Shown here: positions 50,499 to 59,684 of the stretch, in pieces
Layout of the letters: each line of letters begins with the position of its first letter
Position numbering within the stretch: position 1 is the stretch's first letter
Origin: Thermohalobaculum sp039180675
Lineage (GTDB): Bacteria; Pseudomonadota; Alphaproteobacteria; Rhodobacterales; Rhodobacteraceae
Direction: 5' to 3'
NCBI GenBank assembly: GCA_039180675.1
Contig: JBCDDC010000005.1
Span: forward strand, 117,867 to 181,866
DNA length: 64,000 nt
The notes under the pieces: generated by a model
Database searches by the model: none
Told to the model about the DNA's origin: nothing
Seen by the model: the letters and a program-made list of their open reading frames with translations, nothing else
Made by a program: the position numbers and the translations under genes

Positions 50499-52643
50499 AT
50501 GATGCGAAGAGGATGGGCTTTGGCCCGGTGCGCCGGGCTGTCGTTCCTTGTGCAAGCTGGCTTCGCCGCCGCGCAAGGCAACGAGAGTGCGGATCAGAGC
50601 GAGGCGGTCCAGAACCCGCAGGCCGAAGGGCAGGAGATGATGGTCCAACCGATCATCGTCTTGGGGGAAAAGATCGACCGGCCGTTTCTGGAAACGACGA
50701 CCAGCGTCGGTGTGATAACGTCGGAAGACCTCGAACGATTTCCGATTTTCAGTCTGCCGGACAGTTTCAGGAGGCTGGCCAATGTCCGGCTTCTCGACGG
50801 CAATGGCGGGAACAGCGCGATCCAGATCAGAGGCCTCAACGCCGATGGCGTCGCCGAGATCGCAAACGCACAGCCTCTGATTTCCTACATCATCGACGGT
50901 GCGACCCAGAACACCGAGGGGATCCGCCGTGGTGTGCGCAGCACCTGGGATCTCAAGCAGGTCGAGGTGCTTCGCGGCCCGCAATCCGGGCTGTTCGGGC
51001 GCGCGGCGCTGGCCGGGGCGGTTGTGATCGAGTCCAACGATCCCACCTTCTTTTGGGAAGGTGCGGTCAAGGGGCGGATCGGGAATAACGAACAGGTCGG
51101 CGGTGCCTTCATGCTCTCTGGCCCGATTATCGAGGATCAGGTGGCCTTTCGGTTCAGCGGCGAGTTGCAGGATGAGGAACTTGATATCGAATACGCCGAT
51201 GCCGCCAACACGTTCCTCCGAGACGACACGTTCCAGAACGTGCGGGCCAAACTGCTTGCCGAGCCGGAAGCCGTGCCGGGACTTAGCGCTCTCTTCACCT
51301 TCAACTACGCGTTCGACGCGCCGGGAACGCCGATCGTGAGCGGCCCGGATTTCTTCGCCCGGACACTCGTCGGCGACGCGACTTTTGCCGAGAATCGCGA
51401 GGCCATGGTCTTCAACTATATCGGAGATATCTCATACGAGCTGACCGACGGGCTCGTCATCCGGTCCCTCTCCTCCTTCATTAACACGGATCTGGAGATC
51501 CGCAGCGCTCCGACCTCGACCGCCTTCCGGCGACGGGATACGCGCGACGGCGGTGACTTCACTCAGGAATTGCGCCTTGAGATCGATGATCGGGATGGCA
51601 CCGGAGTGTCGGGCGTGTTCGGCGGCTTCTTCGGCGATTTCGACGAAACCATCGACAGCCTGATCGAAGCCGATCTGGGAGGAGGCTTCATCACCGTGAC
51701 CGATGGCGTCTTCGGCGATGATACGACCACCACGGCGGTCTATGCGGACCTGCGCTATAACTTCTACGGCCCGTGGTCCGTTCTCGGCGGTCTCAGGTAT
51801 CAGAGGGACCGGGTCCGAAACAGCGCGTTCACGGAATCTGCGTTCGGCGACACGGTTTTCGCGGCTGAGGAAACCTTTGACGTCGTGCTGCCAAAGGCGG
51901 GGCTCTCCTATGAAATCGACGAGACGCAGACAATTTCGGCGGTTGCGTCGCGCGGCTACCGGGCCGGGTTCACGGAGAACCTCGTGTTCACAGATGTGCC
52001 GAATGTGGTCGATCCGGAGTTTGTCTGGACATATGAGCTTGCCTACCGGTTCGTCTCGGCCGATCAGCGCCTGACGTTCGGGGCAAACGCGTTCTTCAAC
52101 GACTACTCCGACCAGCAGATCACGATATTCGACCCGGTGTTCTTCCCGGCCACGAGCACCTTCAACGCGGGAGACTCGAAGTCGTTCGGCGCGGAGTTCG
52201 AGGGCCGCTACGCCTTTGAAAACGGGCTGGAGCTTTTCGGCGCGTTGGGTGTGCTGCGGACCGAACTGGATGGGATCACGAACCCGATCTGTGACCCCTC
52301 GGGCGGCAGTTGCGACGGGAATGAGTTCCCCGAGGCGCCTACGGTCACCTTCTCCGCCGGTGGTTTCTACCAGCATCATACGGGGGTCTTCGGATCGGCG
52401 GATGTGAGCTACACCGGCTCGTACTTCACCAGCGGAGACATCAACAACACGCCTGAACTGGAAGTCGACAGCTCTGTCCTGGTCAATGCGAGCCTCGGCT
52501 ATGAGTACGAGGCCGTGTCGGCCAATTTCTATGTGAAGAACCTCTTCAACGAGGATTTTCTGGCGGGGGTTTTCCCCGGCGCGACGGAGGCAAACATTGG
52601 AGCAAGCCGGCGATTTGGCGTTGAGGTTCAGATTGGCTTCTGA
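50499..52643 (+). CDS. TonB-dependent outer-membrane receptor (paralogue)
   Basis: Outer-membrane transporter of 714 residues. The signal peptide runs to about residue 26 (GFAAAQ). The plug has IQIRGLNADG and TWDLKQVEVLRGPQSGLFGRAALAGAVVIES, and the barrel ends in GF. It lacks an STN domain. It shares several segments with the receptor at 46451 (STWDLxQxEVLRGPQS, the barrel order and the tail), so the two are paralogues. ATG 50499 follows a GGGGGTAGGGG site; ATG 50502 is equally possible. The ligand is unknown. Confidence 0.91.
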   Translation: MMRRGWALARCAGLSFLVQAGFAAAQGNESADQSEAVQNPQAEGQEMMVQPIIVLGEKIDRPFLETTTSVGVITSEDLERFPIFSLPDSFRRLANVRLLDGNGGNSAIQIRGLNADGVAEIANAQPLISYIIDGATQNTEGIRRGVRSTWDLKQVEVLRGPQSGLFGRAALAGAVVIESNDPTFFWEGAVKGRIGNNEQVGGAFMLSGPIIEDQVAFRFSGELQDEELDIEYADAANTFLRDDTFQNVRAKLLAEPEAVPGLSALFTFNYAFDAPGTPIVSGPDFFARTLVGDATFAENREAMVFNYIGDISYELTDGLVIRSLSSFINTDLEIRSAPTSTAFRRRDTRDGGDFTQELRLEIDDRDGTGVSGVFGGFFGDFDETIDSLIEADLGGGFITVTDGVFGDDTTTTAVYADLRYNFYGPWSVLGGLRYQRDRVRNSAFTESAFGDTVFAAEETFDVVLPKAGLSYEIDETQTISAVASRGYRAGFTENLVFTDVPNVVDPEFVWTYELAYRFVSADQRLTFGANAFFNDYSDQQITIFDPVFFPATSTFNAGDSKSFGAEFEGRYAFENGLELFGALGVLRTELDGITNPICDPSGGSCDGNEFPEAPTVTFSAGGFYQHHTGVFGSADVSYTGSYFTSGDINNTPELEVDSSVLVNASLGYEYEAVSANFYVKNLFNEDFLAGVFPGATEANIGASRRFGVEVQIGF

Positions 52644-53021
52644 GCGCGATGGACGATCAATAAGGTCGCATCTGCTGGGAAGTTACAGCGCGACAGACCG
52701 ATGCGTTACACTCCTTGTGTTGCAGATTTCGTGATTGCCGTAGCCGCGAAACTCCTTGACTGCCTCTGAAGATGTCGCGTAGCGGGTTTGGGCTACGTTT
52801 GCGGGCAGTCCCGACGACGGATTTGGTCTACCAAGTCTTCGCCGGGATGGTTCTGAAACAAAGACTGGTGCTCTCCGGGGGTCATAGGAGGGCAGGAGAC
52901 GCTCAGCAAAGGAGAAGCTGCCGCTCACTAAGCGACCGGCTGTTTTTTCGCTTTAGCACGGTATCTCGGGTCGTCGCTTGCAAATGCGGAGGATCGGTGG
53001 GGTGCAGATACGTGCAGTGAC
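52644..53021. other. 378-base gap after the second TonB receptor
   Basis: No supported gene, repeat or element is seen. Short reading frames on either strand lack conserved features and ribosome sites. It should hold the promoter of the glycan-type gene group that starts at 53022. Confidence 0.5.
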
Positions 53022-54086
53022 ATGAAGATCAGCAAGTCACTCAGGAGGCGATACGCTCTGATCAAGGGAGAATCGTTCCCGGACGCCGTGAAGATATTCT
53101 TTTCGTCGCGGCGGGATCGCCGTGCGATGGAAGCCGAGAAGTTCGGCGTTCCCACCACCACCAATGCCTTGGACGAGGAGTGGTATGCCAAGACGCACGG
53201 GCTAGCCACGCCGTCGGACGCCGCGGGCCACTACTATCGCCATGGCAGCACGAGGGCGTTGGCTCCAAATCCTGAACTTGCAGGAGAGGACGGGATAACA
53301 TTGGCTCAATGGGCCGTTGAGTTTCTAGTTCGAACCGATGTGGCCGTCGGACCGCTGGGATCCGAAGCCATGCCTCCCGGCGATGCCAGAGCGATCAACC
53401 CTTTCGACATCGACAATCCTCAGGGCAAGAAAATCGCGGTCGTCACGGCCATCTTCGGTGAGTTCGACAGGTTGCTGCCGATCGATCCCGCCTGGCTCGC
53501 GAATGCCGATTTCTTCGCCTTTACCGATGCCGTTCTTGAGCCATCGCACGGGTGGACACTTGTTCACAGTGCCTATCACAATGCCGACCCGAGGCGGTGC
53601 GCACGTTTCGTGAAGCTTCACCTGCCGACTTTTTTCTCCGACTACGACTGGGTGTTCTGGCTCGATGGCAATGTTCTGCTGTGCCAGGATCCACAATTGG
53701 TGCTCGAGGCCCTCGACTCGGAGAGTTTTGATTTCGCCACGTTTGAGCATCCTGACCGGAGCAATCTGGTTGCCGAGGCGGCGGCGTGTTTCAACTTTGG
53801 AAAGGAAGACCCGGTAACACTGGCGCGGCATCTCAAGCAGCACCAGAACCACGCAGCCTTCCGGGGCACCACTCTCTATGAGACAATGGTGCTTGTCCTG
53901 CGGCCCTCATCCCAGCATGTGCGTGATATGTGCGCGAAATGGTGGCGCTCGATCATGCGCGGCTCCAAACGCGATCAGCTTTCCCTGCCGCTGGCGGTTG
54001 CTGACACGCAAGGCCTCCGGGTCGAGTTCCTTCCCGATAGCATCAGCCGGTCGCGCTTTTTCACAAAGGCCACCCACGTCAGATGA
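53022..54086 (+). CDS. Glycosyltransferase-like protein with DUF616 domain
   Basis: Protein of 354 residues. The N-terminal part has YAKTHGLATPSDAAGHYYRHGSTRALAPNPEL, a motif common in surface-polysaccharide enzymes. The core (about 135-350) is DUF616-like: IAVVTAIFGEFDRLLPID, then FTDAVLE and DYDWVFWLDGNVLL, whose DGN is a likely nucleotide-sugar site. It overlaps the next GT2 gene by four bases (ATGA). Likely a cytosolic sugar transferase in a surface-glycan pathway. The sugar is unknown. Confidence 0.75.
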   Translation: MKISKSLRRRYALIKGESFPDAVKIFFSSRRDRRAMEAEKFGVPTTTNALDEEWYAKTHGLATPSDAAGHYYRHGSTRALAPNPELAGEDGITLAQWAVEFLVRTDVAVGPLGSEAMPPGDARAINPFDIDNPQGKKIAVVTAIFGEFDRLLPIDPAWLANADFFAFTDAVLEPSHGWTLVHSAYHNADPRRCARFVKLHLPTFFSDYDWVFWLDGNVLLCQDPQLVLEALDSESFDFATFEHPDRSNLVAEAAACFNFGKEDPVTLARHLKQHQNHAAFRGTTLYETMVLVLRPSSQHVRDMCAKWWRSIMRGSKRDQLSLPLAVADTQGLRVEFLPDSISRSRFFTKATHVR

Positions 54087-55012
54087 GCCAGCGTGCGTCT
54101 GTAGAGGTCGTGGTTTGCGTCCACAATAGCCCGGAAGACGTGGCGTTCTGCCTGGACTCGGTCAGCGCGACCTTGAGCGCAAACGACACTCTGATCATCG
54201 TCGATGATGGATCGGCTGAGGAGACGCGGGACATCTGCCGCCGCGTCCAGATGGCTTCGCCTGACCAGGTACGTTTGATCCGGCGCGATGCGGCAAGCGG
54301 ATTTTGCAAAGCGGCCAACGCGGGTCTGAGGGAGACGTCGGCGGAGATGGTGATCCTTCTTAACAGCGATACAATCGTGGTTGGCGACTGGATTGATCGT
54401 CTCGCCGCATGCATGGCTGCGAATTGGCAGATCGGCATCGTGGGCCCGCTCTCGAATTCGGGTGGATGGCAGTCGATCCCGTTCTTGCCAACACCGGAGA
54501 TGCCCGGCAATCCGCTGATTGGTGGGCAGGAGGCAATCGAGGCGATCCACGCATATTGCGCCCGCTTCGGTGAGCTTTATACCTATCCGCTGGTCGAGCA
54601 GATCAACGGCTTCTGCTACGCCCTCAGCCGCGACGTGATCAGGACAGTCGGGCTCTTCGACGAAGAAAGCTTTCCCATGGGATATGGTGAGGAAAGCGAC
54701 TTCACCCTCAGGGCGCTCGACGCCGGTTTCCTTTGTGCCGTCGCGGTCGATTGCTTCGTGTACCATGCGAAAACCAAGAGCTACTCCGCTGAAACGCGGG
54801 AGAAGTATAACGAGGCCGGGCAGCGGCAGCTGCGGCTGCTGCACGGCAAGGAGCGTGTTGAAGCGGCAGCCATATCGACCCACACCCATCCGGTGCTGAC
54901 AGCAATCCGCGCGGATGCGGCCGACGTTTTCGCACGGCGCGGCTGGACGACGGCCGATAGGAGGCGGGAGAGTGGATCCGAGGCGCAGGATGACACCGCG
55001 AAAGCTGATTAA
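54083..55012 (+). CDS. Glycosyltransferase family 2
   Basis: GT-A fold transferase of 309 residues. The typical opening VEVVVCVHNSPEDVAFCLDSV is followed by VDDGSAEET and the DxD-like NSDTIVVGDWI. The acceptor side has DEESFPMGYGEESDFTLRAL, the GT2 pattern near the catalytic base. It is coupled to the DUF616 gene and its 3-prime end overlaps the hexapeptide-transferase gene by 23 bases. It probably transfers a sugar in glycan assembly. Confidence 0.88.
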   Translation: MSQRASVEVVVCVHNSPEDVAFCLDSVSATLSANDTLIIVDDGSAEETRDICRRVQMASPDQVRLIRRDAASGFCKAANAGLRETSAEMVILLNSDTIVVGDWIDRLAACMAANWQIGIVGPLSNSGGWQSIPFLPTPEMPGNPLIGGQEAIEAIHAYCARFGELYTYPLVEQINGFCYALSRDVIRTVGLFDEESFPMGYGEESDFTLRALDAGFLCAVAVDCFVYHAKTKSYSAETREKYNEAGQRQLRLLHGKERVEAAAISTHTHPVLTAIRADAADVFARRGWTTADRRRESGSEAQDDTAKAD

Positions 55013-55625
55013 GCTGCGGGCGAGACAGAACCCGCGCTTCGCAGAGGCCATCGTCGCCGATGCGCGGGTCTCTGCAGCCGGTATGGCCATAAAGCGAGAA
55101 GCGTCACCATCTCGCTGGGCAGACATGTTTTTGGTGTTGAGAATGATATGGGTGGCGGACGCATACTTTGCGCTGATCCTGATCCGTGCTGCCGCATCGC
55201 TGAGGGCAGTCGGCATTCCGGTGCTTCCCACGATCCTGCGCCGTTTGGCTATTGTCATTGCTCAGGTGCATATAGGCGCACCAGTCATCCTCGGCCCCGG
55301 GGTGTTTCTCCCTCACGGCCAGGTCGTTATCGATGGCCTCGTTGAGATCAAAAGCAACGTAGACATACGCCCGTTCGTGACGATCGGGCTTGTAGAGGGT
55401 GAGTGGGTCGGGCCAACAATTGGCCGCGGCACCTCGATCGGGACGGGTGCGAAAGTGCTGGGGCCGATCACTCTTGGGAGGAATGTCAAGGTTGGCGCGA
55501 ACGCCGTTGTTGTACGCGATGTGCCGGATAACGCGACGGTCGTGGGTGTGCCAGGTCAGGTGTCAAGGATCGGCGGGAACCAAACGGCTGCTCGTAGTCA
55601 GGACCCCGCTGTCTCGCCGGATTGA
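54990..55625 (+). CDS. Hexapeptide-repeat acyltransferase (serine acetyltransferase-like)
   Basis: Protein of 211 residues with a left-handed beta-helix of hexapeptide repeats (GAPVILGPGVFLPHGQVVIDG to ITLGRNVKVGANAVVV, about 90-190) and a C-terminal VVGVPGQ typical of CysE- and NeuD-like O-acetyltransferases. The hydrophobic N-terminal stretch (FLVLRMIWVADAYFALILIR) may bind the membrane. ATG 54990 has GAGG upstream; the ATG at 54915 is deep in the GT2 gene. It likely acetylates a sugar of the neighbouring glycan. It is convergent with the large GT fusion, overlapping by 28 bases. Confidence 0.8.
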   Translation: MTPRKLIKLRARQNPRFAEAIVADARVSAAGMAIKREASPSRWADMFLVLRMIWVADAYFALILIRAAASLRAVGIPVLPTILRRLAIVIAQVHIGAPVILGPGVFLPHGQVVIDGLVEIKSNVDIRPFVTIGLVEGEWVGPTIGRGTSIGTGAKVLGPITLGRNVKVGANAVVVRDVPDNATVVGVPGQVSRIGGNQTAARSQDPAVSPD

Positions 55626-58477
55626 CCGACCTGCCGGGGTTCGCCGAGAAATTCAGCGTCTATCCGGGGGCGCTCGTATGGCTTGCCCCGCAGAGCGATA
55701 TACTCGCGATCAAACTCTTCTCTAAGCGAGACAGCGGCGTTACTCGACGCCCCGCCATGGATCTGATGGAAGGTTCCTTCACCTCCGAGGATACGGACCT
55801 TTGCGTCATCCAGCTCGCAGGCGCGCTTCCAGATGTCGAGATTGGCCAAGCCGCCGCCGAGGGCGGCAAACCGTTCATCATAGCCGTTCAGGGCGATCCA
55901 GAGTGCGCGATGCATGAAAAGTGCGTTGGTCTCAGATGGCAGGGTGTGCCAGCCCTTTCCTGAGGACTTCGAGAAGACGGAAATGTCGAACAAGCGATAG
56001 CCGTCGGTTTCCCAGCCGCTCTTAGTGAGCAAGGCGTCCTCTGCATCCGCGTCGTAGCCGTTCTTCAAGGCTTCCGACTGGACTTCGCGGCCGAGGTGAA
56101 ACCCATGGGCGCCGACCACGGTTTTGTCACCTGTCCCGAGTGCGTCGATCGCCGCGCGCAAGAGACCTGGCGACGCCATGCGTGCGCCGTCTATCATGAC
56201 GCCAATCTTGTCGGCACGCGCTGCCGCGATCCCGACATTTGCCGCATGGCACGGTGAGACACCGGTCTTTGGCAAGGAGATAAACGCAGCGTTGGGCACC
56301 TCACGAAGACACGCCTCGAGATCCGCAGGGTCGGACGAGCCGTTGTCCACCACAATGATCTCGACATCGTCAGCTGCAATGCCGTTCTGCATCTCAACCG
56401 AGAGCGTGCGCAGCGTTCTGGGCAGCTCCCTTGCCATGTTGTGCGCGACGACGACGAGCGAGAGTTCCGGCGCTTTCGGTACCTGCTTTCCCGTGACCGC
56501 AGCGGGCGCCGACGCAGCGGAGAGACAGGCCTTCAGATCCACAGCGCCACCCCTGGTGATCCCACTGACAGCGGCTTCGAGGCCGGAAATCGGTTCAGGT
56601 TCCAGAAGTTTGTCTAGTGCCCTGATCGAGGCCACATCGTATCTACCCGCCATGATCTCTTCTTCGATCTTGGTATAACGGGTCTCCAGCACGCGGTTCT
56701 TTGGATCGACGCCGCTCACGACGGCAAGGCCCTTACGATATGGCCCTATGAAGGTCTCGAAGACCGAGACCGTCAGATCCGGGCGATAGCGCCGGAGGAT
56801 CGGAATGATCTTGTAGACATCACCGCACCACGCATTAAAGCGGCGGTTCCGCTCCAGCATCTCCATCTGTTCGGGCAGGACATCGTCGAACATGATGATC
56901 CCGCCCTTCTTCATCCATTTTTCGGTCTCGATGAAGTCGCGCAGGACGAACTCAGCCAGATGCATGCCATCGATAAAGGCGAGTTCTATCCCACTGCCGA
57001 ACAGGCGTGCACAGCGCTCGGTGTCGGCGAAGAAGGTATCGCTGGTCTGCCGGAACAGACGGGCGGGCGACTGCAACTCGTTTTGGATCACGTAGGATGG
57101 GTCGACGCCGATTGCGGGGCACTCGGCCAATCTGAGGCTGGAGCCCGTATCGACCCCAATCTCGAAGTAGAGCGAGGGCCTCAGTGCGATGTGCACCTGT
57201 TTAAGGCAGCGCAGGTAGCTCAGGATTTTCTCTTCCACCCCGTTCCGCTTCGCAGCCTCGGGCAGGAGACCAATCGCGGGCAAAGGCGTCCGGGCCAGCC
57301 GCTCGTCGGGAGCGCCCCCGACCGAGAGAACGGGCCGGTAATCGTCGGTCATTCCACCGCGGATCCGGGCGACATAGATGTTGGCGAGCTGCTTTAGAAT
57401 GCGGTCCCGCTCCTTGCCGAAGCTGCGCGAGATCGTAGGCACCCGCTGCGTGAACCGTCGTGTTTTGCCGTAGAGAAAGGGGCTGCGGGCATTGAGCACC
57501 ATGTCGCTGCCCGTCACTTCCTCGAAACGGCGTTTGAACTGCGCGACCAGAAGGTCCCGTTCTTCGGGAGAGCGCTGCGTGGTCGTTCCCCGATGGTCCT
57601 GATGGAACGTGCCTTCTCCGGCCAGGGTCACGTACAGATTGTTGGGGTTGTCGATGAGGCGGGAGAAGAGCTCGAGATTCGCAAAGCCCGCACCCTCCTC
57701 ATCGAATCTCTCGTCGAAGGCGCCGTACTCCTCAAACACGCGGCGCGTGCTGATCAAGCAGTTGGTCTCAATCGCTTCGACATAGGAACGGTTGTAGTTC
57801 TCCCCAGGGTAGACCGCATAGTCGAAGAGCCGATATCCATCCTGCGGCCAACCGAGTTCAGCGAGTGCCTCGGCTTCCTTCTCGAATGCATCGCCTGCGC
57901 GCGTCAGATTCTGTGATTCCTCACCGAGGATGAATTGCGGGACGTTGATGACCGGGTTGTCGAAGAGGTGCCAGATCTCGCGCGCATTCCTTGTCACCCC
58001 TGGAGACAGCATGTGCGCGCCGTCAATCATCACGCCAATCATCTCGAACCGGGCCGCTTTTATCCCCTCGTTGAGCGCATGCACAGGCGAGGGGTGTCCG
58101 TCGAAAGTCAAAATCCGTGTCACATGCGGAAAGCGTTCCTGGAGGTCGTCGGGAAGGGGGCTCGGTGATCCGTTGTCAACAAGGATTACCTCGATCTCGC
58201 CGTCATCGGCGCCCTGATAGGCTGGCGAGCAGGTCGTCAGAGTCCGCTCGATCTGTCTGGGAATATCGTAGTAAGCAACGACGATAGATAGCCCTTCGAA
58301 TTTGCCTGGATTGGCCGTTGCCCTGGGCCTTTCCACTGCCAACTGATCAGTGACCCGGTCGAAGACCGCCTGATAGTTCCAGTCGCGTTTCTTGAAGCGA
58401 TCACGCTCCTCTTCCAGGGCAGCAATATGATCGAGCAGCCGCTGGATCTTCTCGGCAGAATCTTGATCTTTCGACAT
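55598..58477 (-). CDS. Glycosyltransferase-methyltransferase-glycosyltransferase fusion
   Basis: Protein of 959 residues with two GT2-type domains around a class I methyltransferase. Residues 5-50 form a coiled coil. GT domain A begins near 62 (GLSIVVAYYD, VDNGSPSP). A Methyltransf_24-like domain lies near 445-600 (YFEIGVDTGSSLRLAE, AFIDGMHLAEFVLRDF, GGIIMFDD). GT domain B begins near 690 (LSLVVVAHNM, VDNGSSDP). The two GT domains share IGVMIDGA, DGYRLFD and GEGTFHQxH, so they arose by duplication. ATG 58477 precedes the coiled coil. It would assemble and methylate a surface glycan in one polypeptide. Confidence 0.8.
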   Translation of the reverse strand: MSKDQDSAEKIQRLLDHIAALEEERDRFKKRDWNYQAVFDRVTDQLAVERPRATANPGKFEGLSIVVAYYDIPRQIERTLTTCSPAYQGADDGEIEVILVDNGSPSPLPDDLQERFPHVTRILTFDGHPSPVHALNEGIKAARFEMIGVMIDGAHMLSPGVTRNAREIWHLFDNPVINVPQFILGEESQNLTRAGDAFEKEAEALAELGWPQDGYRLFDYAVYPGENYNRSYVEAIETNCLISTRRVFEEYGAFDERFDEEGAGFANLELFSRLIDNPNNLYVTLAGEGTFHQDHRGTTTQRSPEERDLLVAQFKRRFEEVTGSDMVLNARSPFLYGKTRRFTQRVPTISRSFGKERDRILKQLANIYVARIRGGMTDDYRPVLSVGGAPDERLARTPLPAIGLLPEAAKRNGVEEKILSYLRCLKQVHIALRPSLYFEIGVDTGSSLRLAECPAIGVDPSYVIQNELQSPARLFRQTSDTFFADTERCARLFGSGIELAFIDGMHLAEFVLRDFIETEKWMKKGGIIMFDDVLPEQMEMLERNRRFNAWCGDVYKIIPILRRYRPDLTVSVFETFIGPYRKGLAVVSGVDPKNRVLETRYTKIEEEIMAGRYDVASIRALDKLLEPEPISGLEAAVSGITRGGAVDLKACLSAASAPAAVTGKQVPKAPELSLVVVAHNMARELPRTLRTLSVEMQNGIAADDVEIIVVDNGSSDPADLEACLREVPNAAFISLPKTGVSPCHAANVGIAAARADKIGVMIDGARMASPGLLRAAIDALGTGDKTVVGAHGFHLGREVQSEALKNGYDADAEDALLTKSGWETDGYRLFDISVFSKSSGKGWHTLPSETNALFMHRALWIALNGYDERFAALGGGLANLDIWKRACELDDAKVRILGGEGTFHQIHGGASSNAAVSLREEFDREYIALRGKPYERPRIDAEFLGEPRQVGQSGETAGS

Positions 58478-58607
58478 GCTTGAACTTAAGCTCCAGACGC
58501 CCACCAAGATTTCAGGTGGCGGGCCCGTAGTAATCGAGGCCACCTAGCTGTACAAGCGCCAGCGCTCGAGGCCAAAACCACAGTGTCAGCACGCGAATGA
58601 GGATGCC

Positions 58608-59657
58608 ATGGCAACCGCCCTTTCCGGAGAGGCCGCGCAGCAGAATGAAGATCTGATCGCCCAGGTGACTGAGATGGCAGACCGCTATCGCGATGGAGGT
58701 CAGATTGGCGATCTTGTCCGGTTGCGCGATCTGCGTGTGCGTGCGGGTCAGCGGATTAGCGACGAGATATTGACTGGATGGGCAGGCGACGAGGAGGAGA
58801 TACCTCCGCAGCTCTTCGAGAGCGAGTCCTCCGATCTGCCCGAGATCGATGTCCGGGAGCTTTCTATCGAGGCCCTGCGCAGTGCTATGCATCACAACGG
58901 CGCTCTGATTGTGCGCAACTTCTTCAGTCCGCGCGAGGCGTTCGACTATCAGCGCGAGATCGAAGGCGTCATTGAAGCGGCCCGGGAGCATCATGAGTTC
59001 GAAGTGAATGGTGAGCCTGAGGTGAGATCAACCAACTCAAAGGCTCGTTTCCTGCCGTTAAAGAAGCCCGCTTCGGAAGAGCGTGGCGGGTCCCATGCCT
59101 TTCTGGGCAAAAGTGGAGCAATAGAGACATTTCTCTCACCGCGCGTTTCGGCCAAGCTGCTTGATAGTTTTGAAAACCAAGGCCTGCGAGGACTTCTGCA
59201 GGCCTATTTTCAGGACGAACCCTGTCTTTCTTTCAAGAAAAGCGTGCTTCGCCGCTCCGAACCGCTCAAGCATCCGGCTGAATGGCATCAAGACGGTGCC
59301 TTCATGAACAAGGGCATCCAGAGTCTGAACCTTTGGATCTCACTGACTGACTGCGGTGATGGCACGGAAAGTCCTGGAATGGATCTGATCCCCAGGCGCC
59401 TGACTTCAGTTCTGCCAACTGGGACAAATGGGGCGATTTTCGACTGGTCAGTCTCTGGCGCCACTGTTGTAGAGGCGTTCCCGGATACGACACCCGCCCG
59501 GCCGTTCTTCGCGGCTGGAGACGCGGTCTTCTTCGACCACTTCAATCTTCATGCGACATCGTCCAGCCCGGCCTTCACGCAGCCGAGATATGCGATCGAG
59601 ACATGGTTCTTCTCGAAGTCCAGATGCGCTTTGAATCAGATCCCGGTCTTCTGGTAG
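58608..59657 (+). CDS. Phytanoyl-CoA dioxygenase (PhyH) family protein
   Basis: Fe(II)/2-oxoglutarate-dependent oxygenase of 349 residues. The iron-binding pattern is visible: HxD in WHQDGAF, the distal His in FDHFNLHAT, and the 2-oxoglutarate-binding Arg in QPRYAIETWF. The N-terminal 60 residues are an extra helical segment. It is divergent from the GT-methyltransferase fusion (130-base gap). It may hydroxylate a lipid, sugar or small-molecule part of the glycan group. The substrate is unknown. Confidence 0.85.
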   Translation: MATALSGEAAQQNEDLIAQVTEMADRYRDGGQIGDLVRLRDLRVRAGQRISDEILTGWAGDEEEIPPQLFESESSDLPEIDVRELSIEALRSAMHHNGALIVRNFFSPREAFDYQREIEGVIEAAREHHEFEVNGEPEVRSTNSKARFLPLKKPASEERGGSHAFLGKSGAIETFLSPRVSAKLLDSFENQGLRGLLQAYFQDEPCLSFKKSVLRRSEPLKHPAEWHQDGAFMNKGIQSLNLWISLTDCGDGTESPGMDLIPRRLTSVLPTGTNGAIFDWSVSGATVVEAFPDTTPARPFFAAGDAVFFDHFNLHATSSSPAFTQPRYAIETWFFSKSRCALNQIPVFW

Positions 59658-59684
59658 TCTGATGGCGCCCATCGGAGGCTCATC

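Noticed and set aside
52644..53021. Remnant of a mobile element
   Set aside because: No inverted or direct terminal repeats and no recognisable transposase fragment.
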